64,000 nt of DNA from Linum tenue (lineage: Eukaryota > Streptophyta > Magnoliopsida > Malpighiales > Linaceae): contig CAMGYJ010000006.1 in the NCBI GenBank assembly GCA_946122785.1, positions 31,261,168 through 31,325,167 of the forward strand, given 5' to 3'. The position numbers were made by a program, and so were the translations under genes. Below are positions 23,510-34,689 of the stretch, piece after piece. Below the pieces are notes generated by a model. The model did not search any database. It saw only the letters and a list, made by a program, of their open reading frames with translations, and had not been told where the DNA came from. Each line of letters opens with the position of its first letter. Position 1 is the first letter of the stretch.

Positions 23510-24961
23510 CTAACCAGCTTCAAGAGCCAGGAATTTACCCGAGGCCTTCTCCATGAACTGCTCAAAGGCATTGAATTTTTGAGCACTAGTACTGGCGAGA
23601 GAACCCACCAAGTCCCGCAGTTCAGCCATCTGATCATTCTGCACTGGGGCAGCAGGGGCTGCCCCTGGCTGCTGGAAAAGTCGCGGCTGTGATTGAGCAG
23701 CATGCCCCTGCATGGGCTGATAGAGAGACTGTTGTGGCTGCTGGAACTGCCCCTGTCTGGGCTGATATGGTGGCCGCTGGAAGCCTGGTGGTCCCTGTGG
23801 AGCTGGTGGTTTGGGATTTGGCCCAACCCAGGAGAAGTTAGGATGCTGGCGCCACCCCTCATTGTACGTGTTGTTGTAGGGGTCATTGCGCCTGGCATTG
23901 TTGATGAAGTTCACCTGCTCCTGGGGTGTGGTTGATTCCTTCATCGCCTGGCAGTCCTCCACCGTATGATGGGTGCTTTCGCACCATTGGCAGAGCATCG
24001 CCTGCTGCTGTCCGGTCCCTGGAATCATCCCGGAACGATCGATAGCTGAGACCAGCTTCGATACTACCTGCACCAAATCAGATGACTGGGTGCCCACAGC
24101 ATGCACATCCCGTCCAGGTGCTCGTCTCGATCTCCTGGCAGTACCCCAGTCATAACCGTTCTCCGCCATCTCCTCAAAGAGTTGATTCAGCTGTGGCGGG
24201 GTTTTGGTCAGCATGTTCCCGCCACAAACCGAATCGATCAGCTGCTTGTCCTCCGGGAAGAGGGCGTGATAGAAGGTGCCCACCTTGAACGCATCGTTGA
24301 AACCATGGTTGGGACACCTGAGAAAGAGGCTGGTGTACCTCTCCCAAGCATCCCTAATGGTCTCATCCTCATCCTGAGAGAAATGTGTAATCTGCTTCTG
24401 GAGATCAGCTGTCTTGGATGGAGGATGGTAGCGAGTGAGGAACTTGTCCGCCAGGTTGGCGAACGTGGTGATGGAGCCCGGAGGTCGAGTGTCTAGCCAC
24501 TCCTTGGCCTGTCCCTCGAGAGTGAATGAGAAGTACCTCAGCTGAATGGCATCTGCTGGTACCCCATTGATCTTGATTCCATCGATGAGCTCGTGGAATC
24601 GCCTGAGATGTGATCGAGGGCACTCTCCCTCCTTACCACGGAACACTACTGAACCGCGCAGCATGGTGATCACAGAGGTGCTCACCTCAAAGTTATTGGC
24701 TGGGACATGAGGGTGTTGAATGGGTGACCTCATGTCCGCAGCCCTAGCGGTCCTGTAGGATCCCATGGTCTGCTCCCCGGGGTTGATCACCTCGTGGTTC
24801 TGCGGATCACCCATCTCTCCTTCTTCTTCTTCTCCGATCTGTAGCTGTGACAGCGCCTTCTCCGCAGCCAGTCGCGCCTTTAGAACCCGCTTGGAGTTCC
24901 TGCAGGTTCGTTCAAGCTCCTGGTTAAGTGGTAGTAGATCTCCCGACTGGCTACGGGTCAT
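23510..24961 (-). CDS. Gag polyprotein of the Athila-like element, 483 aa
   Basis: Structural protein of the virus-like particle of a plant LTR retrotransposon. The retrotransposon gag domain covers about residues 100-260 (motifs RYFSFTLEGQAKEWL, FLTRYHP, AWERYTSLFLRCPNHG). A single CCHC knuckle, CQWCESTHHTVEDC, follows, then a Gln/Pro-rich tail. The frame is fully open, as expected from the young LTRs. It ends in TAG at 23510-23512; the protease ORF lies directly downstream in the same frame, so a little read-through would make gag-protease. ATG at 24959-24961 lies about 144 nt from the 5' LTR. Confidence 0.92.
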   Translation of the reverse strand: MTRSQSGDLLPLNQELERTCRNSKRVLKARLAAEKALSQLQIGEEEEGEMGDPQNHEVINPGEQTMGSYRTARAADMRSPIQHPHVPANNFEVSTSVITMLRGSVVFRGKEGECPRSHLRRFHELIDGIKINGVPADAIQLRYFSFTLEGQAKEWLDTRPPGSITTFANLADKFLTRYHPPSKTADLQKQITHFSQDEDETIRDAWERYTSLFLRCPNHGFNDAFKVGTFYHALFPEDKQLIDSVCGGNMLTKTPPQLNQLFEEMAENGYDWGTARRSRRAPGRDVHAVGTQSSDLVQVVSKLVSAIDRSGMIPGTGQQQAMLCQWCESTHHTVEDCQAMKESTTPQEQVNFINNARRNDPYNNTYNEGWRQHPNFSWVGPNPKPPAPQGPPGFQRPPYQPRQGQFQQPQQSLYQPMQGHAAQSQPRLFQQPGAAPAAPVQNDQMAELRDLVGSLASTSAQKFNAFEQFMEKASGKFLALEAG

Positions 24962-25083
24962 GCACTACCGGCACACAATCAGCAGAAGCAACCCGTGAAG
25001 GCACACAGGTGGAAGAGATAAAATGCAGTAAATAAAAGCTAGAGTAACAAATTCTCACGTTTCCCCAATAATCTAGAGGGATC

Positions 25084-25102
25084 CCCGGCAACGGCGCCAA
25101 AA
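25084..25102 (-). other. Primer binding site
   Basis: On minus, TTTGGCGCCGTTGCCGGGG lies a few bases inside the 5' LTR. TGGCGCC-type sites are the tRNA primer sites of Athila/Tat-like gypsy elements. I do not assign the tRNA. Confidence 0.75.
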
Positions 25103-25105
25103 ACT

Positions 25106-26523
25106 TGACACGCTAAAACACAACACCTAACAATGGCCAAGTGTAACCAATGAAAGGGACTGCAGTAACAGGCAAGTTTAATTATCAACCCGGGGTCTAG
25201 ATCTACTGCTTACTCCGTGATTCTCTATTATCTAGCAAACTAAGTCGAGTGATTGTTGTAAAAAGTAAAAGCAGCAAGAAAGCAGTAAATTGTTCGGGTT
25301 TCTAAAGCAGGCAAGAGTCACTCAGGATTGAGTCCCCCTAGCCCCTTAGTTAGGTTCAATTGCAATTCCCTGGGTTGATTTACTGTTGATTAGACTGCGG
25401 AAGATCCGACAGTAGCTTGGAATCTCTTAAGCTGACCAAGCCCTCACAGTCTAACTACCCGGCAGACGACTAGTCTTCACCGGGATAGAAAGCTGAGGCT
25501 ATGAACACAGAACTCCACTACTGGCGCCAAGAACACCAGTACAAAGCAGTAAACTGGCTAACTCTCGTATAGCCAATCTCCTACTATCGAATGAAGAGGC
25601 TCTAACAACCTAATCAGATTCTATCTATCTCAGGTTGCAGCAGAAATTGAGAAAAGCTTATCAGACTCAAATCAATTCAATAAACATGCATCATTCGATT
25701 AAAATCAAACAGTAATATCATCCCAAGTCATTACAATCAAATCCCTAACACAAGGAACTAGGGTTCTTCATACCCAAGTGAGAGAAGGGTTCTACTCCAT
25801 AGAGAGAGAAGAGAAAACAAGAATCGGATTAGTCATACTCATAACGATGAGGATAATCTGCTCCGGGACGATGATTTCCACTCCTATGACGATCTCCGGG
25901 CTCGATTCGATGAAATCCAGCTCTAAGACAGCTTCTAGGATGTGTTCTTCGCACTTTCTCTCTCTAGGGCTCTGTTTTTGCTCTGAAAACGCGACTCTCC
26001 CACTTTTGGCTCGGATTAGGCTTTAAAACCGGGTTTCCCCGACTTGCACGGCCAGGTGCACGGCCGTGCACAACACCATTCTGGCCGTGCAACCCAAAAC
26101 ACAGCGTTTCATTTAGTCGACCTCAGGCCTGGGTGCACGGCCAGGTGCACGGCCATGCAGGGGTCCCGGCCAGCCCGTGCTCGGCCTCGGCCAAAACTGC
26201 ACGGCCATATGGCTCAGGTGCACGGCCGTGCAGCTCTTCAGGGGTGCCCGTGCACGTCCTCGTCATAAGGCGCACGGCCAAAGTTGCACTTTGCACGGCC
26301 GTGCAGCCTCCCTGGTCTGCCCGTGCAGCTCCCAAAAACTCGCCACTCGTCCGTTCTTCGTCCAATCGACCCCAGACTCGCTCCTAAGCCTTCATTCACG
26401 TACTAGGACCTGAAATATCACAAACAAGCACAACCTAGCGTGAAATCGGCCCAAAACACGAGAATCAACACCTCAAACGGTGTAAGAACGGAGGTAAAAA
26501 CATGTGTAAATGATGGTCTATCA
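25106..26523 (-). repeat. 5' LTR of the 8.1-kb Athila-like element
   Basis: 1418 bp, partner of 18388-19804. In element orientation this copy would drive transcription. It keeps the palindrome cluster (26045-26330) and the TATA-like TTTAAAA (about 26022-26028). Confidence 0.95.
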
Positions 26524-26528
26524 GCTGT

Positions 26529-27469
26529 CTGGTTTAAGATGCAACCCAGCCAAGTGTCAACTTTTCTGTGCTGGTATTCCACATGAAGAAATGCTTGCTA
26601 TATCTAGTTTTACTGAGTTCCCTCTGGGTACACTTCCTGTGAGGTACTTAGGAGTTCCACTTATAACTGGAAAACTCACTAGGCAAGATTGCAAGGTGTT
26701 GGTGGATAAGATAACACAAAAGTTGAGAAGTTGGAGAGCCAAAATGCTAAGCTATGCTGGGAAAATACAACTTATCACCTCTGTCATCTCAAGTACCCTC
26801 CAATATTGGCTCAATATATTCCTACTGCCTCAGTTTGTTATCAAGGAGGTGGGTAGGTTGTGTAACGAGTTTCTATGGGATTCTGCTGAGGATGGTAGTC
26901 GTAAGAAGGCAGTTATGGCTTGGGACAAGCTGGCTGTTCCAAAGAAAGAGGGTGGCCTTGGTATTAGAAATTTTGGAGTATGGAATAAGGCGTGTGTATT
27001 GAGGCATTTATGGGAGATCCTTACTTTAGGAGGGTCTATATGGGTTGCTATCCATGGACGATTGGTAACTCAGGATAAGCTCCTGGCCTGGGGGAAAACT
27101 GTTTCTGGTTGCTGTTTATTGTGTCCAGGTGGGGTTGAGAACAAAGATCATTTACTTGTTTATTGCTCTTACTCTTGTGCTGTTTTGAAACTCTGCTTGA
27201 AGAGTCTGTCTCCACCAGCAGTAGGTGGATGGGATGCAACGGTTGCTTGGTGTGCAAGGGAATGGAAGAAGAAGACTACTAAAGCGAGTATTTGCCGTGT
27301 ACTGTGGAGTGCTGCTGTGAGTCATATATGGTGTGAAAGATGCTCTCGGCTGTATGGGACAAGAGGTATCAAAGACCCTGCTATGTTGGTGAAGTTGATA
27401 CATGAGGAAGTTGCTTACAGAGTTAGTGTGGATCCTGCCCTCCAGTTAGAATTAGATAGCATTGAGTAG
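26529..27469 (+). pseudogene. LINE ORF2, 3' part
   Basis: Continues the reverse transcriptase of 16251-18387: SGLRCNPAKCQLF, VRYLGVPLITGKL and SYAGKIQLITSVI are the thumb and following region of plant LINEs. The zf-RVT domain is recognisable at HGRLVTQDKLLAWG, CLLCPGGVENKDHLLVYC and later residues. Between GGSIWVA and IHGRLVTQ about 100 residues normally found in relatives are absent while the frame is kept, so there is an internal deletion near 27045. It ends with a stop just before the A-rich tail. Confidence 0.88.
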
Positions 27470-27598
27470 ACTATAGATAGGAGAAAGGAGTGGATTGTAA
27501 GTTTGTCCTTTGCGTTGTAACTGTTTGAGAGGCGCTGCAGGTTTCCTCTGCCAGTGGCCTGTTCTTAATGCAATTTTTGATTTCACATAAAAAAATAA

Positions 27599-28432
27599 AT
27601 AGGCGCATTGTTACAAAAATGACAGTGTCATTTTTATTTAGAACCGTTGTTGTTTAACTTTATTTATTGCCTTGTAATATCAAATTTACATTGACCGTTA
27701 TGATGTTCTGTACTGTGGTAGAACCAATTATTTATACGAATGTAACATTCATTTATTTTGTGTCCATAATTATGACACCTGAAACATTTGATTTTAAGTG
27801 AAGTTAACCCTTTGTGGATGATTTTGTCTTAATTAAGGTTTCTAATTTATGAGTTTTTATTAATAATTCTGACACAATTTCTTCTTGCTTTTGACAGTAA
27901 TTTCCAGTTGAATTTCATGCTTAGTAAGACTACGTAGAAAGTTCTCTAGCTAACCTATACTATCCATAATTTCACTAAACATGCGTTCTGTTCTCTTTAG
28001 TTTCTTCTTGAGATCATGTTTGTGAGATTTATTATTCTGACCCTTAGTTTATATATTGGATGACCTGGTGGAATCATCACGGATGAAGTGGCTCAAGGAG
28101 TAACTGAAAATTTGGTGTCTCTTTTGCCATTAGACTCAGATGATCATGTTCTATACAATTGATGTATGCTTGATGATCTCTTTTTGATCCTCACTCATCT
28201 GATCCTTCTTCACTGCAGCTCCATGTGGCAGCCATAACTCGTTCTTTATCATACGTCTTGCCATTGATGAATCTTCCATGATATTGGTGTTCTAATTTCT
28301 TTTAAATCACATATACGTTCTCTTTTATTTATAGAAGTGCAATATGTTCTTCTATTTGTTCTTCATTTTCCATTAAGTGACATGTGAGGGCTAGATCCTT
28401 ACTCTTTCGAGGTTGATCGTCATCCTCAAATT
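27599..28432. other. Intergenic, no gene recognised
   Basis: AT-rich. The right part may be the decayed downstream region of the copia gag fragment at 28433-28990. No clear repeats. Confidence 0.4.
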
Positions 28433-28990
28433 TTAACACACTTTCATGAGCCCTATCAACTCACTTAACTCAAACTTAGCAAGATCTTTTGATTCTTCTA
28501 TAGCCGTAACCTTTGGTCTCCAAGACCTTGGTAAGAAGTTTAAGATCTCACTGACCAAATTAGCGTTGATGTAAACTTTTCCAAGTGTCATTAATCCACT
28601 TAATATATTCGTGAATCTTTCATACATTTCAGTAGTATTTTCATTTTCACTCATTTTTAAACAGTTCATATTGACTTGCATCCTAATCCCGATATCTGTA
28701 ACTTGAGATGTACCTTCATATGTAGTTTCCAGGGTGTCCCAGATTTCCTTTGCGGTTTTCACATGGTAACTTCGCCATATTCTTCTCTTCCAAGGGCGCA
28801 TTTAATATGTGTTTGTCTTTAGCATTAATTTAAGACTTGCGAAATCTTTGTCTAACCAACTCTCGATGTCATTCTTAACTTACTCCGATCCTCTTTAATA
28901 TTGATCCAAACCTTCATGCCATAGGCTTGTAGGAAGTTTTCCATGCAACCTTTCCAAAAGGCATAGTTGTTGTCGTCGAGTTTTGATGGT
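28433..28990 (-). pseudogene. Ty1/copia gag fragment (UBN2 domain)
   Basis: The minus-strand protein has the N-terminal block NNYAFWKGCMENFLQAYG (near 28900-28970) and then the UBN2 region: TAKEIWDTLETTYEGTSQV, MYERFTNILSGL, LGKVYINANLVSEILNFLP and AIEESKDL. These are the usual motifs of plant copia gag. The two parts are in different frames and stops occur between them, and no protease or pol follows, so it is a broken fragment. Confidence 0.8.
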
Positions 28991-30119
28991 CTTGTTGTAG
29001 TCTTGTAGACTATCTTTCAGCATGTGTGATTGGAGGCAAATGATTCATCAATCTTGCTTATGAGCTTGACTTGCTGCTAGAGCCCAAGTATATTACAATA
29101 TGGGCTTTGGCCCTTATCGAGTCTTCTTCAACCTTCAAGGTAATGCTCTTATTGAGAAGCAAACACACAATAGAGAAAATTAGGGAGAGACACAAGTACA
29201 GAAGAAGTTTTGTTAATCGAGTTCGGCCTTATGGCTTTACATCTCAACTCAAAGGTGGCTTACCCTATGAGACCTAGTGTAGGTTTTTATCTTATTCAAA
29301 TCTAAATCCGAGTTGAGTTCCTTTGGATGGAACTCAGACCCTTGGTAATAATACAACCTTCTATTTATAGTTTCTTAATGCAACGGTCTTTTACTTGCTC
29401 TAACTACAAATTTCCAATCGAAGGCCAAGCATAACCAACGTCCGAGCATAACATAGGGTAAGTAAAATGATTCGTCATGTAGTATACCCAAATTTACCTG
29501 GCCCTAAGGCCAGAATCATATTCCCTCATATCTCTCACAGAACCCTTACTTCAAAATCGAGGTAAGGTTCTATTGAAGAAGAGGTCGCTTTAGGAGGTTG
29601 AAGTTCCTCCGGTTTCGCAGAACTTAGGCGTTGAAAGATAAAACAAGTGAAGAAAAGTAAATTTATGCTACTTAGAATTTGAGAGATCAGGAAGGGAAAG
29701 CATTTTGCATAGGTGTTGATCCCCCTAGGTCTCCTAACCATGTTCTTGTCATGATCTAGGTTATGTCTTGTCATTCTTAAGAGAACTCTCTTTCGTCGCG
29801 CACAGGAAGGCGCATCTTCCCTGGTTATGATGTGTCATGTCATACAACCTGGTTCATGTATTGGCTTCTACAACGGTGTACGTCATCCCGACATAGGCGA
29901 GTCTCGGCTAAGCAATATACCCAGATTAGGCGAACTCGCATAAGCGCATAAATCTATAACCTTGGATGGTAACCTCGATAGTTGGCGCATATGAGTTGTT
30001 CATTTACCGAACTAATGGGCGATAAGATGCCTTCGAATTTCTTCATTGAGGTGAAATGTCGTTTGATCGAACAAGTTTCGATCGAGTAGGACTGCTATTT
30101 CTAGACTCATCCTAAATAC
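28991..30119. other. Intergenic, LTR-like sequence
   Basis: The stretch near 29200-29240 (TTAATCGAGTTCGGCCTTATGGC) resembles copia LTRs, so this may be the decayed 5' LTR side of the gag fragment to its left. No paired LTR or duplication was found. No gene. Confidence 0.35.
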
Positions 30120-30922
30120 CTGGTAATGCAGTCAAAATCGGAATTTTGATCGTAAAATCGTAGGATTTTAGGATTTTACTTAGGGATTCCGATCCTGATT
30201 TTACTATAAAATCGGTGGACCTTAAAATCGTTCAAAATCGGGATTAAAATCCTACCAAAATCGGGATTTTGATCATATGTGAACAAAATAGGGAGCTTGA
30301 GCCAATTCAAAAGAAGCAGAACTGTTTCGGTAGAAAGGGCAATAACGGGGATCTTCTCATATATGTTTCCTATTAAAAGAACATTTGAAAAGAAAAAAAA
30401 ACTAATTAGGGTTCGGTCAACCCTTTCCCTTCTCCTTGTTTAAATCATCAGTAAAATAACTGTCATAATATTGTAAGCACGTAAAAAATAACATCATTAT
30501 TAACAAATTATTTGATTAATGAATATATTTGTACCAAACCAATGACATTAATTATTTTATTGGAGTTCACTTATTCTCAGTTTTAAATCATGCTTAGTAG
30601 ACGATGTCGGAATACTACTTTGAGTTAAAGTACCTAGACACAACATGATAAACAAGAGCCAAACCCCATGAGCTCTATCACTTCTTCATAAATTATTTTG
30701 AGTTACGTATTAAATAACAATTATAATACTTATTTTGGAACATTAATATTGAAAATTATCACTTTAAATGAATAAGTCTCTGTGTTATTAACTATTTACC
30801 TTATTAATATTAATATATGTTAATTTCTATATGGTACTTAATCCTACGATTCGATTTTACGATTCCGATTTTACCACAGTTTTCGATTTTAGGTAAAATC
30901 CCGATTTTAACTGCTTTGCCTG
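30120..30922. mobile_element. Non-autonomous DNA transposon with AAAATCG inverted ends
   Basis: The left end CTGGTAATGCAGTCAAAATC pairs with the right end, whose reverse complement starts CAGGCAAAGCAGTTAAAATC. Both sides carry further AAAATCGGGATTTT repeats. An 803-bp element with no coding capacity, probably of hAT type from its CAGG start. No clear target duplication, so the superfamily is tentative. Confidence 0.6.
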
Positions 30923-32060
30923 GGATTTTAATCCTTGCACCTCGATGGAGTGAAAGGTCGACTAAGCATTCATCCAATACAACAAATAAAGAAATAGAGG
31001 AAATCAAGCATCACACATATGAAAATCAAACAATCAAATTAAACCAAACTTTGAGTTTTTCATGGTTAGAACCCCTAGGGTTCACATACCTACGGAACTA
31101 AAGAAGTAGCCAATCATGGGGAGGGTTTCTTGGGCGTTCATCGATGAAAATGAAGACTCTAGAAGACCACAAGAATCGACATCCATAAAAGAGAAAGCAG
31201 GCCCTAGGGGGCCGATTTCACTGCTGATTCTCCCTTGAAGGTGGCATTGCTCGTGAGTCATGAGGGTTGCTCTATCGGTAGAGTAACAACCATTTCCTTG
31301 ACCTCTCGTCTCCCCTCCCTAACTCCGGCTCTAAAGCCCTATTTATAGCTTTTCCATTAGGCTTTACAATGAGAAAAAACTGGCCTAACTGTATCATTCG
31401 ACCAATCTAAAGCCTCCAAACACGTGGCTAACGAATCAAGCTACTTCTAGAAAACTTCCAGACGAAGTGGTTGGCTAAAAAAAAGGTGTTGTGGCCGCAC
31501 TTTCTCCTTGTCAAAATAGCGTCGTGGTCGCCCTCTCTTCAATGACGTTTGGTCTTCAATGCTTGGTCCTGAAAATGCACAAAACGCTACCAAAAGCGCA
31601 TCAAATGTATAAAAGCAATCCTAGGGTTGTTAGAACGCACTTGAAACAATCACAACAATAATCCAAATTATGACGATAATGATGAGAAATGTATGCACTT
31701 TTGGCCACAATACGATAGTTTAGGTAGTTTTACGTGTCATCATAAAGTAATATAATTAAGGAATCCACGGGTCTCTAGATGTACCGTTACTTCAACTTAG
31801 GTTTGTTATCTTGACAAACAAGAATAGTGATTAGGAAAAATGAATTCCTCACGTGTGCCTAGGAGGATTAAGAGGCTCCCCAAGAGAGTCTAGGTTGATC
31901 AAAATTTTGTTCCCCCTGTTTAGAGAACTTAGTCGTCTTGAAACTAATTTGGTTCCAATGGGGACTATTTTGGACGCAATTTCTGGCGTTGTGCCATAGA
32001 TTAAATTTTGTCGGGAGTAATAATTGTATAGTAATGCTATTATGAGCACTTCTATTATGC
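30923..32060 (-). repeat. Degenerate Athila-like LTR fragments
   Basis: AGGGTTCACATACC near 31078 and GGGTCTCTAGATG...GTTATCTTGACAAAC at about 31768-31818 match the layout of the LTR at 18388 (AGGGTTCTTCATACC and GGGTCTAGATC...TTATCTAGCAAAC). Their order suggests pieces of two LTR copies in tandem. No intact ends. The DNA transposon 30120-30922 may have inserted beside or within it. Confidence 0.4.
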
Positions 32061-32066
32061 TATAAA

Positions 32067-32140
32067 GCATCTATCTATCTATCTATCTTCTATTTCTATC
32101 TATCTATATCTATATCTATATCTATCTATATCTATATATT
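32067..32140. repeat. (TCTA)n / (TATATC)n microsatellite
   Basis: About 70 bases of TCTA and TATATC repeats with a few interruptions. Confidence 0.9.
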
Positions 32141-33700
32141 ATGGCAATTCAAAAACAATCTCTTGCCACATAAGCACTTGGATGATCCACAATTTGCCAA
32201 GTTGGACAACTTTTTTACAAAAAAAAAAAAGTTATTAATGTATTTATGGAGCTACCTCTCTTTTCTTTAATATTTCCATTTCTTTTATCCAATTATTCTT
32301 TTTCATTTACCCATTTATTCTTTTTTTCTTTAATAGTAAGTTACATGTTAATAAACTTAACCAATCACACCCCACCTGGATGCCCTCTTCTCTTCATAGG
32401 CACGAAGGGTTACCTCTTCCCGGTCTCTAGGAAAGTGGATCTTTGCAAACTTATTTGGAAGGAATAGGCTATAGCCTTATTGGTGGCCATCATACAATTT
32501 TCTTCTCTATGAAAGAATGTGAGAACTTCTTCCATTTTTTGTACAAAGGGAGAATGAATGGTGAAACGAATCATATTGAAGAAGTCATCGCTGCTCACTG
32601 GGGAACTGGTTGATGTTTGTCTGCTCTCTAGTCGTTGTTGTCGTAATCGTGTCGCCATCTCACCTGCCGATGTTCTTATTTTCTTTGTTAATGATTAGAA
32701 GCCTAATCGTTTATTCTGTACTGTTTCCTGGCGACTATATTCGAATCGGCTCCGGATCTGGCAAAGGGCAAACGGGATACGACAAAGGGTGACCAACACT
32801 CTTCTCTCTCAATCGGCGAAGGGCATTAGCTGTTCATTTTTCTTTTTGTTCTATTTTCCTTTGTGTTTGATATGGTTCCAGGATCTGTTGTTGATACGGA
32901 CTTCAACCTCAAGGCTCCTCGAAAAGTCAGAGGTGATTCTCTCCCCGGCAAACACCGTTCAGATTAGGCGCGTTCTGACATGGCGTTTGCAACGTCGTGG
33001 AGATTCGGAGTCTTGCGAGACTCTCTCCGCGTGTATGATTTGTCGTCGGGAGGATGCTCTGTTGGTTTTCAGACTAAGTCCAGTCCTAACCGGCAATGTG
33101 AGACGAATCAGTTCCAGCAATGGTTGCCTAGCGCCGGCGGGATCATCGTGACCGGAGTCCGGAGATGCATTACCAATTCGGAGTAGTTCTTGGCGTAATT
33201 ACAGGAGCTTAATCTCTTACCGTTAGTATCACAAACGGTAACATTTTAATTAATTTCCTAATTTTAATTGCAATCCTTTGTAATTGTCTTTATTAGCTGC
33301 GTTAATAGCCTTTAAATAAGTTTAAATCTCCGTTGGTTACTTTAATTATTTTAACTTTTTTGGTGAAGTTGTAGAATTACTTGCCTCCCAGGACCAGACT
33401 TCTTTCTTTAACCTTCCTCTCTTTAATTTAATTTTAACCCGTAGGGAAGAATTGCTAATCATAATAAGTTATTTCCTTCCTCTGTCCCGGTAACCGCCAA
33501 CTCCTGCAAAACTCATTAAATACAATAATTATTGGGTTTAGTAACCCTTTTTTCAAATCGGTTACAAAGCTTTATGATCATTTAATACAATAATTATTGG
33601 ATTTGGTAACCACTTTTTTCTCAAGTCGGTTACAAGGCTTTATGGCCAGAAACGGCTAGCGCCGGAAAAGCCTTAATTGTGCTTTAAATCGTCTCCTTAA
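32141..33700. other. Intergenic, no gene supported
   Basis: A GC-richer patch at about 32880-33190 has short ORFs on plus (120 and 68 aa) that match nothing I know; it could be the 5' part of a LINE, given the LINE fragment to its right, but I cannot show it. The rest is AT-rich, with a partial direct repeat around 33510-33650 (AATAATTATTGG...CGGTTACAA). Confidence 0.35.
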
Positions 33701-33964
33701 TGACGAGCTAGAGTGTTTTAAAACTCTAATAAAGAGAGCCTTTCAAGGTTGTTGCTTTCGCCAGCATATTGGGGTGTATTCAAAGTGCTTCCGCAAACTC
33801 GAGGCCCTAATTAATGCAATCATCCAACAATTTGATACTAGAACAGATTGGCCAGCAATGGATTGCTCAAAATTCCAATTTGGAAAAAGACTTGGAATAT
33901 CTAAGTCCCGCCTAAGCTCAAATTTTTCATATGGCAATGCCTCAAAGCCATACTTCCCACAGTA

Positions 33965-34629
33965 GTGGCCCTTCAAACTCGTGGAGTCAACTGCCTCAAT
34001 CGATGGCCTGTCTGCTGGAGACATCGAGAAAGCATTGAACATTTATTCTTCAGATGCTCCCTAGCCACCAAATTGTGGACTTTAGTGGGATTGAGCAACT
34101 TTATTGAGACCGCCCAGAATCGATGGCCTGTCTGCTGGAGACATCGAGAAAGCATTGAACATTTATTCTTCAGATGCTCCCTAGCCACCAAATTGTGGAC
34201 TTTAGTGGGATTGAGCAACTTTATTGAGACCGCCCAGACTGTTAACTTTAGTCTATGGTGGCGACATGTCATGTGGTGTTGGCGCTCGGACTGCAGCATC
34301 AAGGAATAGTCAATCCTTATCTGGCAGAGCTTCTAGCTTTTAGAGTCGCTATCTCCATCATAGCCTCGAGATCCTTGACCCACATGATAGTCGAAGGTGA
34401 TTCCGAAGTGGTGGTCAACCAAATGCGTCAAGGCGTCATTGAAGACTCGATTGGAGGTCCGGTGCTACGAGAGTGTCTTCAGATCCTTAGCTCTTTGTCT
34501 GTTTGTATAGAGTTTAGGGCGGTACCTAGATCCGCCAACAGTGCTGCTGCCCATAGAGTGGCGCGTAAAGCACTGCTTTTGTCTCGTGTAGAGCTAGAAT
34601 CTTTTGATTTTTTGGGGTGGCTTCTTTAG
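33965..34629 (+). pseudogene. LINE 3' fragment: zf-RVT and RNase H
   Basis: The first part has the zinc-binding C-terminal region of plant LINE ORF2 (CWRHRESIEHLFF, CSLATKLW) in two perfect tandem copies. The second part (34255-34629) has an RNase H domain: AELLAFRVAISIIASRSLTH, IVEGDSEVVVNQ and VPRSANSAAAH. The two parts are in different frames. An A-rich tail follows at about 34685-34710. No endonuclease or reverse transcriptase precedes it, so it is a 5'-truncated dead LINE. Confidence 0.8.
33998..34237 (+). repeat. Perfect 120-bp tandem duplication
   Basis: 33998-34117 and 34118-34237 are identical base for base and each is exactly 40 codons, so the duplication keeps the frame of the LINE zinc-finger region. 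Confidence 0.95.
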
Positions 34630-34689
34630 ATTCTGTTAGGGGTCCTGGGTAGAATTGTAAGTTTAACTATTTTCTTCCATTGATATCAC

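Larger units (their letters stand above)
18388..26523 (-). mobile_element. Athila-like gypsy LTR element with gag and protease only
   Basis: Two nearly identical LTRs (18388-19804 and 25106-26523), ends TG...CA, exact target duplication GCTGT at 18383-18387 and 26524-26528. On minus the order is 5' LTR, primer site (25084-25102), gag (24961-23510), protease ORF (to 22184), stem-loop, a 2.3-kb non-coding stretch, polypurine tract (19807-19822), 3' LTR. There is no reverse transcriptase, RNase H or integrase core in any frame. By eye the LTRs differ at 9 substitutions and one 1-bp indel over about 1417 bp (0.6%), so insertion was recent. It must have used enzymes from another element. Confidence 0.93.
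15127..27598 (+). mobile_element. LINE (non-LTR retrotransposon) split by an LTR element
   Basis: ORF1 (about 15127-16254), ORF2 first part (16251-18387) and ORF2 last part (26529-27469) make one L1-type plant LINE, followed by a short A-rich tail at about 27579-27598. The frame breaks at exactly the point where the 8.1-kb LTR element 18388-26523 sits, and the sequence resumes after the duplicated GCTGT. No target duplication for the LINE itself was recognised, and the 5' end may be truncated. ORF1 has an internal stop and ORF2 an internal deletion, so the copy was probably dead before it was split. Confidence 0.85.
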
